A DNA stretch of 64,000 bases from Acanthaster planci (GCF_001949145.1 NW_019091603.1:139137-203136), one strand, 5' to 3'. Positions 12,309-25,562 are shown, counted from the stretch's first letter. Program-made: numbers and translations. The notes: generated by a model from the sequence alone, not told the origin.

Positions 12309-12659
12309 TGGCCGGTACGCTAGGTCTTTTGCAGCGATATGAATAATTCAGTGGTTGGGCAATTACTTGGGCTCTTCTGATGCGAGAGTAGTCAAGCAAA
12401 CTTTTTTGGCCTATTTTTATTGGAATCGGGAAGGGGATTTTTGTTTTGATGTTTGTGTAATGACTACATTGTCATGACTACAGGAAACTGGCAAACGATG
12501 TCTGTGTATCGCATTGTCAGCATGTGCGACGTGTCTGGAGGGCTGGGGGTGGGCGATTAGCCTTGTGCTGTAGCTGGAAAATTTGTGGAAACACGCTCGT
12601 TTCGAGTATGAGCAGTACATCTTCAAATTAATTACATGGACACAGAAAACATAAACATT
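12309..12659. repeat. Dispersed repeat, copy 1 (partner at 39,041-39,413)
   Basis: The stretch from GGTACGCTAGGTC to CATAAACATT matches 39,041-39,413 in the same orientation, with scattered substitutions and small indels. Shared landmarks are GAGAGTAGTCAAGC, GGAAACTGGCAAAC, ATGTCTGTGTATCGC and GGTGGGCGATTAG or GGTGGGTGATTAG. It has no coding capacity. The right end runs into an assembly gap, so this copy is probably longer than visible. Confidence 0.8.
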
Positions 12660-13247
12660 NNNNNNNNNNNNNNNNNNNNNNNNNNNNNNNNNNNNNNNNN
12701 NNNNNNNNNNNNNNNNNNNNNNNNNNNNNNNNNNNNNNNNNNNNNNNNNNNNNNNNNNNNNNNNNNNNNNNNNNNNNNNNNNNNNNNNNNNNNNNNNNNN
12801 NNNNNNNNNNNNNNNNNNNNNNNNNNNNNNNNNNNNNNNNNNNNNNNNNNNNNNNNNNNNNNNNNNNNNNNNNNNNNNNNNNNNNNNNNNNNNNNNNNNN
12901 NNNNNNNNNNNNNNNNNNNNNNNNNNNNNNNNNNNNNNNNNNNNNNNNNNNNNNNNNNNNNNNNNNNNNNNNNNNNNNNNNNNNNNNNNNNNNNNNNNNN
13001 NNNNNNNNNNNNNNNNNNNNNNNNNNNNNNNNNNNNNNNNNNNNNNNNNNNNNNNNNNNNNNNNNNNNNNNNNNNNNNNNNNNNNNNNNNNNNNNNNNNN
13101 NNNNNNNNNNNNNNNNNNNNNNNNNNNNNNNNNNNNNNNNNNNNNNNNNNNNNNNNNNNNNNNNNNNNNNNNNNNNNNNNNNNNNNNNNNNNNNNNNNNN
13201 NNNNNNNNNNNNNNNNNNNNNNNNNNNNNNNNNNNNNNNNNNNNNNN
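12660..13247. other. Assembly gap (588 N)
   Basis: A run of Ns. The left flank is a dispersed repeat, which may be why assembly failed here. Open frames drawn across it are meaningless. Confidence 0.99.
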
Positions 13248-15109
13248 CATGCGGTAATGAGGTTGTAATCACATCAAGAATTTTTGCTCTTCAGCTCTGA
13301 TTGATAGTTTGCTTGGTGGATTTATCTATTTTTGCAGTTATTAATAATTATGATCATGATTTCATTTGTTTCACAGGTGGTTCCCTAACAAATATGAAGA
13401 TGAGAGCAATCCTGTCTGTTGTATTTGTTTTTTAATGGTTTGTTTTCTAAATGAAATTACATGAAATAAGTGGTTGTTGGCCCTTATTGTGATAAACAGG
13501 TCAAGGGAGGGCAAACAGTGGCATAGCCCGGTGTAAGGATTATAGGGAGGGGGCATAAGATTTTTTTTCTGTTCATGAATATTTCTTCCAAAAAGATAAA
13601 AAACAAACAAAATTGTCTTCAAAAACTGCCCTAGGTCCTCACGCATGCTACATCGTGGCACACACACTGCATCTACACCCACCGTGACATCCTGACTATT
13701 ACTACATACCCCATTCATGGACAATCCAATCGCTGACTTTTCCTAATGACCATGTGACCAAAGAAAGTACCGTCATTAGAAAACCCAGTGAAAACAGATC
13801 CGACATGTCACGCCGAGCACAATCGACGAAAAGATGAGATTTGCTACACGAAGACACATGTACAATTAAGCGGCTGATTTTATTTATCAGGGAAAGACAC
13901 CTTTAGGTAACAAAATACTACATGTAGTATCTCAATGTTGATTATTGCATCCCAAACTACACCATGAGAACAAATAAAAAAGTGTGAAAATAATCAATAC
14001 CATGCCGCCACAGCAAAGCCACGCGGCCAGGGCTCACCGTGGTGAGCACGTGCTCACGATAGCGTTGCATGGACAGCCAGCCCATGGCCCAGTGGGTGTC
14101 TGCACTCTGTAGCTATAACCACATAAAAACGTACACGGTAATTGGGCGTGCAGTTGGGAAAATGAAAATTGAGTGTTACATCGGTAAGAGCGATTAATCA
14201 GGGAGCGCTATAACAGGAATCTACTGTATGCCCTAGTCTACAATAATGCCCTGGCAGCTTTTTTTATTAAGGATATCCAACGTCAACTGGTTAATTTTGA
14301 AATTATTCCCTAATTATTAACGTCAGTGACAGGTTTTAGGCCTACAACTTCCAACGTAGTACAATTGATATTCGCGGTCGCACCACGATATTGTGGAAGA
14401 GCTTGCGGAGTGCAATTGGATTGTTAGGTCCACTCCCATATATGTTTCGTGGTCATCATGGGACAAGTCTCAGATCTTCACCGTTTCATGCATACTTTTC
14501 GAGGTTGATCTTATAAAAAAGACTGAGTTGCCTGCCTTTTTGAGAAAGTAAAATAATTCTGAATAGCCTATTTAAGTTTGCAACACACACTAGTCAATGA
14601 TTACAGTGGAACTACACAAGGGTGAGTGCCCAGAAGACGGCAACCACGGTGGTGGTATTATAGCTAAATATTGAAAACAGTCATAGGTCTATAGAATTAT
14701 CATCATGAACCATCAAAATAGACTGAATAGTTTGTCGCTAAAATCTTTCAGTCGTGATTTTGAGTCACCTGTCTTTCTGCATGCAGGCGGTTTGTATTCA
14801 TGAGTTGTCCCCTCGGCTCATGTTTATTCACACTCCCCTTGTCTGGATGACGATTACTGTGATCGGTCAAGCCCCGGTTCAGCTCATTAAACTCTGCCAT
14901 GCTTGAGTGCGCGCTCCCATGCAGGAGGTGTGTTCTCGCCCTCCTTGACAACACCCGGCCGATCAGGAAGAACGCAGGCAAGACGCAGAATGATGGCGAG
15001 TCAATTTTGCGTTGCCGCCTTTAAGTGATCCAGATTTCAGGACTGTGAGGTACTATGATTCAGAGAGCTCACCAAAGGTTTTATTTTCAGCCTGTGCTTT
15101 TTGTACCAG
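13248..15109. other. Non-coding stretch
   Basis: No gene, RNA or transposon is recognised. It holds short palindromic text (GGTGAGCACGTGCTCACG near 14,040) and AT-rich DNA. The minus open frames at 13,371-13,724 and 14,748-14,981 show no domain or splice context that would support them. Confidence 0.4.
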
Positions 15110-17474
15110 GCTCATTCCATCAATAATGCAAGTTGATGGGCGAGGTACTGATTTTGCTGGTGTTGCGTTCTTCTCAAGATTCCCTGCCAATGCTGCCTTG
15201 TCTTCTTCAGGGTTCTGTCACAGTTGGCTAAAGACCACGGTACTGGCCCAAATGGATGCTCCAATACTTTTTCCATCTGAAGACCTCTACCCATTGAAAT
15301 TAGCAACATTTGGCCCAAGAGGTTGAGGTCTGCCTTGAGAATGGTCTCCTTGTCTGAGGCTTTCACTTTTTTCTGTTTCCTCATATTACTGAATGTTTTT
15401 AATTCCTGCTTCTTGAACTGGTCTTGAAGTTTTGTGACTGCTTCTCAATGCGTTCTGCTTGGAACTGTTGGTATGCAATTCCTCTAACTTCACTGGCTCG
15501 TTGCAGATCTCTTACAACCTCAGATGAAACAGAGGTGCCAGTGGAAATACTGATCACGTCTGAAGGGTTGGTGTCAAATGGATTATTCCACCCAGTTTCC
15601 ATCAGGATAGTAAGGCACTGTACATCCGATTCATCTTTGTGGATGCGTGTTTTCTCCAGGTCATGATGAACAAACCTTGATGCCTGTGCATCTGTCATCA
15701 AACCCAGTTGTTTCAAGCATGTTGCTCTAAACTCAGCTGTGAGGTAATGCCTGCTCACAGTAGCTGGCTTGAGACTGAAACTTTTTGTCCCCCCTGCAGC
15801 TTGAATGTCTTTATTTGCAGTTTCCTCAATAGTGGAAGAGAGATACTGCGCTTTTTTCACTTTGGTGCAGATGATGCCTGTTTGGGCAAGTCAGCTGTGT
15901 ATACTTTGGGTTGAAACAACATGCCATTAACGCGATGAGATGTTCCACCACCAGTTAGGGTCTCTTCAAGACGATCAATATTGTCATAGGCTAATGAGAC
16001 TGGGACTTCTTGGTAGATGTTTGAAGGTACAGAGAATCTGAAATCTTCCCCCCTCACTAGTTTTTGAAGGCACAGTGCTGTCTCAATTTCCTCCAGCTTG
16101 GAGTAAGATATTCCATGCCCTAGACGATTCGGAGTTTTGATTAACTCAACATTTCCAGTCAGTGTTTTGACAGCCCAAGGGAGCAGAATATGCTTAGCTG
16201 TTGAAAAAGAACCTCCACCAACTGCGTACACACAATCCTGCGCAAGTGAATGTTCGAGTCTCTTTACACGTAATGTGGGTGTGCTGACCTTCTCACCAGA
16301 CAAAAAAATGTGAAAGAAAGAAGATAGTGACAAGGGGAAAGACACATAGTCGGGATTCAGCTCATCAGGTTGTGGCGGCCATCCTTGGTTTATGTCCTTC
16401 TGTAATGCCTGTATGTCAGCTCTCAGATAAAGTGTTGCCTTACTGACAACTTGGCCACGATCTGAGGAATCCTTAAGATAGGACTGCAACTCTTGTTTTA
16501 CCTACATTGGCTCATTTGCCAGTTCAGTAATTGATAGTTTGTTAGGAATGACAAGGAGTGTGCCCTGCTTATTGGGGAATATTTTGAGACTATCTTTGAA
16601 TTCTCCCTCGAATTTACGACAGATGTGCTTTTTTGTGTGTGTTTCAATTTCTTCTGATTTAATGAATGCAACAAGTTTTTCAGTCATTTCTATCATGGAA
16701 ACGACACGAGGTTTGGGGAACGGGTCTGATCTGATATACTGGAATAACATTTTGTATGCAGCATCTTCAGCATTGGCATATGACAAAGGTTCAACCATGA
16801 TCGCACCAGTATTTTTGTCATCAGGACAAAGATTTCCTGTTTTATCACATTTGTAACCTCTTGTGTAATCACGATAACAGGTCTTATGGTAATGTGCTAC
16901 CAATTCGCACGAGGTGACGGCTAAAATCTTATGATCTACCTTCATAGTGGCCACTTGATGAACTTTATTGTCTGCACGAAGTTCACATGCTTGGATAAGA
17001 GGCTCTTTTGTCCGGCAACGCTTGACATATTTGTTGCTTTTGTCATAAAAAATGCACAACGTCTGATAAACATGTGATTTGGTTGTAAGTTGTTCCCTTG
17101 GTGACCTCCTCTGGTCAGTACTACAACCTGCACCCGCAAAACCATCATCGCTCTCCACTTTGGACAGAGCAGCGCAAAGACTGTTTATGTGTAAATGTAC
17201 TCCTACAATTTCTATGGTAATATTTGTCTGGAACAGATGTCTCTGATGATGAAACTAGCAGTATGGGCTAAAAGGCACGAGATTTTGCCACATTGAGCAG
17301 GGTCACCCACGAAGACAGATCTTTGGGGCACAGAGGATCTGCAACGTTGTCTTCTTCCAAACATATAATACAAGTCTGTGTACCTTTGGATTGGGAATGA
17401 CATGTTCGAGGTTTTTTCGAGGGTACATGGCATTCTGGCCTGTATTCTTCATCGTAACATTCCATTTGCGACAT
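15110..17474 (-). pseudogene. Broken gene of a Cys/His-rich invertebrate multi-copy family, function unknown
   Basis: Read from 17,474 down. The N-terminus has a zinc-binding module: CIICLEEDN, then DLSSWVTLLNVA, then (after a frameshift at about 17,270) YYHRNCRSTFT. A second, similar module follows: CIFYDKSNKYVKRC (CIFC expected), then HYHKTCYRDYTR. A middle region has FFHIFLSGEK, LAQDCVYAV, KHILLPWAVKTLTG and RLGHGISYSKLEEIET. The C-terminal region has KETILKADLNLLGQM and GPVPWSLA, ending at 15,112 where family members normally continue. Lesions are a frameshift near 17,270, an in-frame TAG at 16,502, a frameshift near 15,860, another near 15,390 and loss of the C-terminus. I recall similar predicted proteins in corals, oysters and echinoderms as large multigene families without known function. 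No introns are evident, which suggests retrocopying or a transposon origin. Confidence 0.65.
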
Positions 17475-20400
17475 TTTGAGAAAATATTCCAGAATGTCAG
17501 AAAGAAATAATAATTGTCAAGCTGGAAGAAGATAAGAAGATTGCCTCAAGAACACAGCAAAAACTGGGCTTTATAGTTTATGCAAAATGGATTGCATGGT
17601 AATGCAGGAATGACAGTTCAAACATGAAAAATGTATCAAGCAACAATAGAATAGCTGGAGTCTAAATGGAGACCATGTAATAGCTGATCCTGCACATGCA
17701 GGCCTAATCACTCCATCAGCAGTCCAGACCGTTTACACAACAGGGTGGTGTCATGGGCCTAGCATGTACACTACAGTGGCATGGTAAAAGGCTCGCGGCC
17801 CCAGTCTGCACTAAAGAGTACGGGTTTACAGGCAGACACAAATTCCAGATTGAAGATATAAATCACACTCACCAGAGACTCACAACCAGTGCAAGGTGGG
17901 CAAGGTACAATTCATGAAGGCTACAAGCCAAGTTACTTGGGGGGGGGGAGAAACATGAGTAGTAACTGACAAGTTTCCGAATTTTGTGTTTACAGCAACC
18001 TCTCAAGCAAGTGAAGTCACACAGCTGGCAAGGCAATACTCAACTTCAAGTCATGGTCATTTAACTGCTTGTATCCTAATTTCTTGAACTGAAAGCAAAG
18101 CAGATTAAATCAAGCCCTGAACACTTTTAAACACACAAACTGGCCTGTCAATCACTGTTAACCTGTCATTCTTTCATAAAAACTAATAATTACTGTGAAT
18201 CTCCTCAACCTAAACATCGGCACAGCATGGATTGTCTTCCACGTGTTGAACTATGGCTGTTTCCCGTCAACTGAATAGAATTTCCTAACTGTATGTGAAA
18301 TTGCTATGTAACATTTTGGTGAATTCCTTAAACAGCCATCTGTTGCATACGCGCAAGAGGCTCTCAAAGCTTTAAAATTTACCATTAAAATCTTTCCAAA
18401 ACTAGTCATAAGCTACCAGTTTAGAAGGTCCATCATATTGTTTTGTCCTTTTCATATTTTTTTCATCATAAAACTCATATGAGAATTAGTCTCTCCAGAT
18501 AGTACCAACAAATTGGCTGGCCCATGGCCTATTAAATATGAGGATGTTGATTTGATGTCACCATCCTTCTTTTTGCAGTAAGGCATTCCAGTGCTTTCTA
18601 CCGAGCCCTCTTCCTATCATGGAAGTGTTTGCAATGTTTATTGTACTTAGCTGCATGCTGTATCAATGCTAGAGCTCTGGAAGTACCATACTTAATACTA
18701 TACAACACCACTCGCACCATGCTTCTTCGAGATTGTAAAACTTGCAAAAGCAGTCACCCACCACATGCTCATCTTCCATTTTAGCCAGTAATAATTTGTC
18801 ACATCATGATCAATTTCCCTTGCTTTTTTTAACGATTTATCAATCTCTTTCAGATTGGCTGCTCCACACCCGGCTAACTTCTTTCCTTCCACCATGATTT
18901 CGATTTTCCCCCAACTGCATGCGGACATGTATATGTATACACACACAGACAACTCTCAGTAATATCAGCTTGGGTAAGACGAGACTCCGGTATAGACAAG
19001 CATATTTGCCAGTCCCGACTGAATTGTTCCCATTCTTATGAGGGAAGAAATGTGTAATATGAGCTCGGACGTTAAAAGATTTTTGTTAAGACAAGCATTT
19101 TTTGTGCGCTGACTGAGTGCGGGGAAATCATGACTAAACTGTGGTTTTCAGTCCAAAAATGTTTAAGAAAATAACAACCACAAGTTTTGAAAAAAGTGTA
19201 TCCCTTGCTAATAATTTTTCAAACCTACACACCCTTCCAAAGTAAAATCCGATATTCGCCCTCTGCTGTCCACACCACCAATAGCTGGTTTCCTCACATT
19301 TTTATGTGCAACAAGTACAGCTCTGGTGTTGGTTACCAACTAAAATGTTAATGTACGTAAGTCTTTATTCATTAAACTGTATCTCATTTTCATAGACCAA
19401 CTTTTTAAAATCAAATTCATGTAACAAAACGATAACTCCTACGTGTATGTGCCTTTAAACAAAAGTTGTGCACACTTGTAGTTGTACACATGTACACTTT
19501 ACGTACGGTCAAATCAGTGATAAATACGTTGAGCAGGACGGCAGCTTTCGCCTCAGACGAGGTCTGGATAATACAAGCTAATTTAGTAAGTCCCAAGGCC
19601 CTCATATTAACGAGACTTGACAGTACTTGAACCGATTTCCTAAAAGCCAGTTTGCATATGGCCATGTAGCAGCACTGCCATGAATTTACATCTCTAGAAA
19701 CAAGGACCTTTTGGGAGTAATGTGCCTGCATACATGTACGTATGATAATTACAAGAATGATTGGTCATGAGAGAGGAACTAACCAATAACAGGTAGGAGT
19801 CTGATTTTTACGGGAGTCAAGTTTTCATTTGACACTGGGCATTCACACGATTGCGAAGAGGCTTTAAGGCGAAGCGCAAGCAACTGCACTAGTCACTGAT
19901 TCCCTCCTTTGGCTACGTAAAGAGAATTTAAGTTTGTGGGAATCCATGAAATTTGTTCCTCGTTTCCTACACACATTGTACATTTCAAAGGTATTGCTTA
20001 TACTGTCATGTGAATCAAATTGTTTCAACGTACAAATGTCACTGGGAATTAGGGAAATTTAGAGCGCCGTATAATCAACCAACATTTACCCCCTTACAAC
20101 TTACCCCGCCCCCAAATTTTATTCCAATTTTACTCTGAACTTTTTCAAAAGACCACAAATTTGAAGGGGAAAAATGGAATTACGGTTAAACCAGAAAGAT
20201 TCCCATGCCTGCATATTAACACCTTCAACCTCCACCAGCCGTCCACATGAAAATGTTTGTTGACTGCTGCACATAATTTAAAAGGGGCATTCCCATTTGC
20301 CAAGCATTGTACAAGTGCATGCATATTTAATACATAACTTTCAGGTGTCTGTTTGAACAGGAAAATTTTACAGATATATATCCTCAACACCCCCGTTCCG

Positions 20401-20653
20401 AAGAACACTTCGGAACACGTTCCTGCCCGTTCGCTTGCATGAGTGATTCAGAGAGTATTATTATGTTAATTGGCCGTTCCTGTGCATGTGAGAACGATGC
20501 AAAGAATATGCATACAAGCTGTTCTTGAGTCTTGGCTAAATAAGTGTCAACAGTGTTTGGTCTGATAAGATTTTTTTTCCTCTCTCTTATAAACGCTCAT
20601 GCTGTCCCTTTGATGTACCGACTTCCCACATTTTATACATTCTTAAACGATCC
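17475..20653. other. Non-coding stretch
   Basis: No gene or element can be supported. A G9 run lies at 17,941. The short open frames (18,698-18,952, 19,417-19,731 and 20,145-20,408) lack domains and splice context. A CGCCCTCTGCTGTCC string near 19,257 resembles the GAGGGCGC text seen at 3,771 and 52,630, but it is too short to call. Confidence 0.35.
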
Positions 20654-21620
20654 TGGTCAAGGTTTTCATTTAAAAATGTCGAGGAGGAAAGAAATATATT
20701 TTGACAGGTGGGGTGCTTGGAATAAAAAAAAAATGTGAACGGGTACAGGGAAAAAAACTGTGTGTGGTCTTGGTTTGGATAGAAAAAACGCCAAGGAGAA
20801 AAGAATTTATATATTTGATGGGTTGGGATAGATGCTCAGAATAAAAGTGCAGAGGTGCCAGGAAAAAAAAAACTGCGAGTGGTCAAGGTTTTGATAGAAA
20901 AGAAATGCCGCAAAGGGAAGAATTAATATTCTTGGCAGGTTGGGTGCTCTGACTATAAAATGCAGAGGTGCTGGGAAAAATTTTAAAACCACACATGGTC
21001 TAGGTTTGGATAGAAAGTAAATGACAAGGAGGAAAGAATGAATATATTATGATGGGTTGGGATTGATACTCCCACAAAAAAAATACAGTGGTGCAGGGGA
21101 AAAAAATGAAAACCACAAGTGGTCGAGTTGTGGATAAAAAATAAATACAGAGGAGGAATGAATTAATATTATTGACGGATTGATTGCTTGGAATAAAAAT
21201 GCAGTGGTGCCTGGAAAAAGTAAAAACCACAAGTGGTCGAGGTGTGGATAGAAAATAAATGCCGATGAGGAAAGAATGAATATATTTTCATGGGTTGGAA
21301 TGGATGCTCTGAAAAAAATACGCCGTTGTGCCCGGACAAAATAAAAACGAATGGTCAAGGTGTGGATAGAAAAGAAATACCGAGGTGGGAAAAAAAATTA
21401 ATATTATTGGCGGGTTGGGTGCTCGGAATAAAAAATGAAGTGGTGCCGGGAAAAAATTAAAACACCAAACCTGGTCTAGGTTTGGATAGAAAATCAATAC
21501 CGGGGAGGAAAGAATTAATATTTTTGGTGGGTTTGGTCTTACGAATAAAAAAAGAGCTGTGGTACAGAAAAAAATAAAAACCTTTGAGAAATGCCGAGGG
21601 TTGGGTGCTCCGAATAAAAT
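20654..21620. repeat. Minisatellite, ~116-bp unit, about 8 copies
   Basis: Units begin with GGTCNAGGTTTGGATAG-like text at 20,654, 20,765, 20,881, 20,997, 21,121, 21,235, 21,353 and 21,473, with a partial unit from about 21,581. Spacings are 111, 116, 116, 124, 114, 118 and 120 bp. Each unit contains GAGGAAAGAATTAATAT, GGGTTGGGTGCTCGGAATAAAA and AGTGGTGCCGGGAAAAAA in that order. Units differ by perhaps 15-25 percent, so the array is old or fast-evolving. Long minus-strand open frames across it are a by-product of the repeat, rich in Phe and Pro, and not genes. Confidence 0.9.
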
Positions 21621-21699
21621 AATTGGGCAGTTGTGCAAGTGAAGAATGAGAGGAGGAGCTTGAACAAAAGAATGCATTCCTGGCCTTGGCACGCGTGTG

Positions 21700-24695
21700 A
21701 ACGGTCTCTGTATTTTTGATCTCGTCCCTAAGTAGACTACAAGTATGAAATAAGGTGGACATTTGACTAAATCTTAAAATGAAATTAACCTCATTCATGT
21801 TGCAACTGTACATGAGCCTGCAAAACAGACCCCACTTTTTCAAAGTAACACTAACTTGCCCACCTTGCTGCAAACATGCATTTCTTGCTGCGGTACAGTC
21901 TATGATTGATGATCTGGTAGTGATTACCAATCCCTCTCTCAAGGGCTCGATGGAACTGATCCTGAGAGATGCCACCCTTTTCTCTCCAAACTGCCAAATC
22001 TTTCTCCAAAACACTGAAATGAAAAATATTGAACCTTTGCATAAAGCATTTCATCTATATGTACATGAGTGCAAAACAAATACAGTATTGTTTTCACCAA
22101 ACTTGATGGATAATGAAACCTAACCCCCAAGGGTGTATGTAAAATTGTATGGAAATTGGAGGATTTGGGATTGTTAGGGTTAAAGTTCCCTTCCATGACA
22201 ATTGTGTAAAGTTAAGTCAAGACGATGACATTTACTTTTTATTAATTCTTTTGTATGTCTTCATTATCAAGATACATGAACATGAGTTGGCATCAACACA
22301 GTTTTTCCATCATACTGAAAAAAGGAAGGCATTTTCAAATTTTATTTTATAAAGGCTTTGGTAAGTCCTATGGATTGAGACTGTTTTACAAATTTTGGGG
22401 GATGTTGTTATACCACAAAAAAAAAAACCAATTTGGGTGGTATAACAAAATAATATATATAATATAATATATAGGAAAAAGCCCTAAACTGGGTTTGCCT
22501 TTAACTTTCCTTCTCACTTGCCAGCTGGACCAGCAGTGATGGCTTTTTACTAGTCCGCCAGCATTTTTCACCAGTCCGTGTCTGCCCCCAAATTTCAACG
22601 TTCTTTCTTGGCACTAGTGTTTTCTGCTTCAACATTATGCATAACAGTGTGCACTTAATTGTTGATGAACAATCATATATGGCCATGGGAATTATGAATT
22701 TCCAGAATATTCATGGGTATAACTCTACTCAAGCAAATTAAACACACAAAGTGATTACATGCTGAAAATGGTTTATTTTATTCACAATCCAAGAGACAGA
22801 AAAAAAAAATATCATCTATGAACAGTTTATGTACATGTACTCTACATGTGTGTTTTACGCAGTATGCACATGTACATACACATGTACATGTACGCCAAGC
22901 GAAATCTACAGTACATGCTCATTCTCGACTGCATCCAGTACCCGTAGGGTGCATTCCACCAAATGGTTGTATTTCTGCGTGTGAGCTCATTAATATTTTG
23001 TGATCCCACAGGGTTTTTACAATAAGACATGCCATGATCAGGAGGTATCATGGAACTATTTCTATAAATCTTGAATTTGGGATTGATAGTTTCCAGTTCA
23101 GGATGACCCCATAAAATTGAAACGAAAGTGATCTTCTGGCCACAATCTTGAATTTTCAGTGTAAAAACAGAGGCCAACCTCTTCCAAAGAGTCAACAGGC
23201 AGTGTTACAGGTACTTTGGTCTGATTTTGCTATGTTTTCTATGGTTGCATATTTGGTATGGTGCAATCTGTAGCACATGAACCAAACACGAAATCACAAC
23301 CGTGACATTGCTGGTGTCACAACTACCAATGACCAATCAGAAAAAACAGTATTGTAACACTCCGACGGTCTACAGGGTTTCACGCCAAGAAAGCACACTG
23401 GGCTCAGAACTTCTGTTTACGAGGGCAAAACCTATTTATTTCGGCAACACAGTCAAAACTCGCCTGTCCGAAGACTCACAACAAAACCGAACTCTCGAGG
23501 CCGCCAAAAGAAGCCTCACTGCGCAGGTGCGGCGGGGCCCCCTGGTAGGTCCAGCAAGGGCGCCAGCCACACCACCATGGAGTCAGACTGGTGCCCCCAC
23601 CCGACCAGCCAGCGCCACTTGGTGGGGTTCTGCATCGCCTCCTCAGCCTGCGAGGGGGACCAGGGAGCGGGACCGAAGGGCTGCGGCTCCCTCATCTCCG
23701 CGGGTGCTTTTGGTGCCTCCTCCGCCAACTGTGAGGCAGGTCCGTGTCAGGAAAATATTTGTTCATTGTATTTTGCACAGTATTTATTGTATGTTCTTCC
23801 GCAGTGGAAGGCTTATGGTAAATAAATCCCGCGCCAATTTGGCTTGACCATTAAAGTTTTAGAAATTTTTCCCGCCGAATGATTTTTTAGCCTGCGTAAA
23901 AATCCCCGATCTCCATAGGTTGCTCAGGATGCGACAGTGGTGCATCTGTAGTTACCACGGGCTTACATAACTTCCATCCAGCCACGGTTATTGTTAAACT
24001 AAATTTGCGTTTTGTTTGTATTTGCAACCGGCATTTGCGTTTCTGATTTACTTTGTTTATATTGGGTACAGTACATTTCGATGTTGGAAAGAGTGTCTGT
24101 GCATGAGAGAGAATGATTTCAATCTCCAAGGCGGTAACATCAAATGTGTGAGCTGAGAATTTGTGCAAGTGACCGATACGAGCTTCCTGAGGTCTCTGAA
24201 TCAGCAGATGACGATCGGCCAAAGCAAATCCAGTCCTGGTACGATCGGATTGTCAGATCTAGCTATAACAGGCTTGTACGATCCTGCAGAATCCGGTCCC
24301 AGAACTCTGCAACTCTGCCAAGGCACCATTGAATACTGTTGCCTAAAATAACCATTTGTTGTTTTAACCACTTGCTGCCGGGTGCTTTTTTTAACCGTTA
24401 CATGCACTGCCGGGCGGTTTTTTCATATTTTCGTTTTTAAAAAATCTTCAAAAATTCTTCTTTTTTTTTTCTGAATGCCTAAACCCCATAAAATGGGTGT
24501 CCCGTGGCGAGTCTAGCCCTCACAAGCAACCTCCATTGACCCTTCGGTTTTGCGGCCACGCCGCCAGCTCTGTGTAGAGCCCCCATTGTGTGCATTACAT
24601 AAGGGCTCGTTTGTTCCAGGCCTTGGCCCAGTGCGTTGCTATGCTGCCGTGTTGCTATGTGGAGCGATTGACGGTCAAGACCTCAGCGTGTAATA
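21700..24695. other. Non-coding stretch with a short hairpin and one GC-rich block
   Basis: No gene is supported. At 22,407-22,446 GTTATACCAC and GTGGTATAAC form a 10-bp stem around an A-rich loop. An ACATGTACATGT-rich tract lies at 22,829-22,895. 23,500-23,740 is unusually GC-rich with long frames on both strands; it may be a retroelement remnant, but no motif confirms this. Confidence 0.35.
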
Positions 24696-24699
24696 TGCG

Positions 24700-24842
24700 G
24701 TGAGTGCATGGGAAGCTGTGCACGTGCAATGGGCTTGAGTGAATGGGAAGCTGTGCATGTGCACTGGGCTTGAGTGAATGGGAAGCTGTGCACGTGCACT
24801 GGGCTTGAGTGAATGGGAAGCTGTGCACGTGCACTGGGCTTT
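24700..24842. repeat. Tandem repeat, 35-bp unit, four copies
   Basis: The unit reads GAGTGAATGGGAAGC, then TGTGCACGTGCACTGGGCTT, repeated four times with few changes; the first copy is the most divergent. Each unit contains the palindrome GTGCACGTGCAC, whose centre is a CACGTG E-box. Confidence 0.9.
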
Positions 24843-25220
24843 GTCAACTGTTCAGAGAGTGCGGGCAATGATGGACAAATGAATTCATGCTGTAAAAAAA
24901 GGGGTCTAAAAGTGTGTCTTTTTCGTGGCGCTGCTGCGGGTAACTTTCGCTATTTTTTGAAGCTATTGGGGTTATTTTCTATTATATATTTTCCCATCTA
25001 CCAAACTTATATCCCCCCCCAAACCACTCTCATATTTTATCTCCCAACTTGTTCATTTTCCCTCCCATAGTGTAAGATATTTCCCTTCCCAAAGTTTATT
25101 TCCCAAACCATTTCAAGTAAAATTTAGAAACCAATAAAATAAAGTACACATAAAAATACACAGACAAATATTTGGAGAGAACTTCTTTTTCTCTTATTTT
25201 CTTCTTGTCATTTCTCTTGT
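24843..25220. other. AT-rich stretch, no gene seen
   Basis: Low-complexity T- and C-rich DNA (a C9 run at about 25,012) leading into the assembly gap. No coding or RNA signal. Confidence 0.4.
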
Positions 25221-25562
25221 NNNNNNNNNNNNNNNNNNNNNNNNNNNNNNNNNNNNNNNNNNNNNNNNNNNNNNNNNNNNNNNNNNNNNNNNNNNNNNNN
25301 NNNNNNNNNNNNNNNNNNNNNNNNNNNNNNNNNNNNNNNNNNNNNNNNNNNNNNNNNNNNNNNNNNNNNNNNNNNNNNNNNNNNNNNNNNNNNNNNNNNN
25401 NNNNNNNNNNNNNNNNNNNNNNNNNNNNNNNNNNNNNNNNNNNNNNNNNNNNNNNNNNNNNNNNNNNNNNNNNNNNNNNNNNNNNNNNNNNNNNNNNNNN
25501 NNNNNNNNNNNNNNNNNNNNNNNNNNNNNNNNNNNNNNNNNNNNNNNNNNNNNNNNNNNNNN
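25221..25562. other. Assembly gap (342 N)
   Basis: A run of Ns just upstream of the Tigger transposase. It may hide the missing N-terminal DNA-binding half of that gene and its terminal inverted repeat. Confidence 0.99.

Noticed and set aside
12417-13272. Long frames of 210-277 codons on both strands
   Set aside because: They are made of Ns in the assembly gap.
21288-22014. Minus frames of 134 and 185 codons
   Set aside because: They run through the 116-bp minisatellite; the codon pattern simply repeats the unit.
23302-23847. 181-codon plus frame and overlapping minus frames in a GC-rich block
   Set aside because: Open on both strands because of GC richness; Pro/Arg/Ala-rich product with no motif. 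A retroelement remnant is possible but unproven.
24355-24430. TTAACC plus TGCTGCCGGG text resembling a piggyBac-type end
   Set aside because: Only one end is seen; no matching inverted end or second TTAA could be placed.
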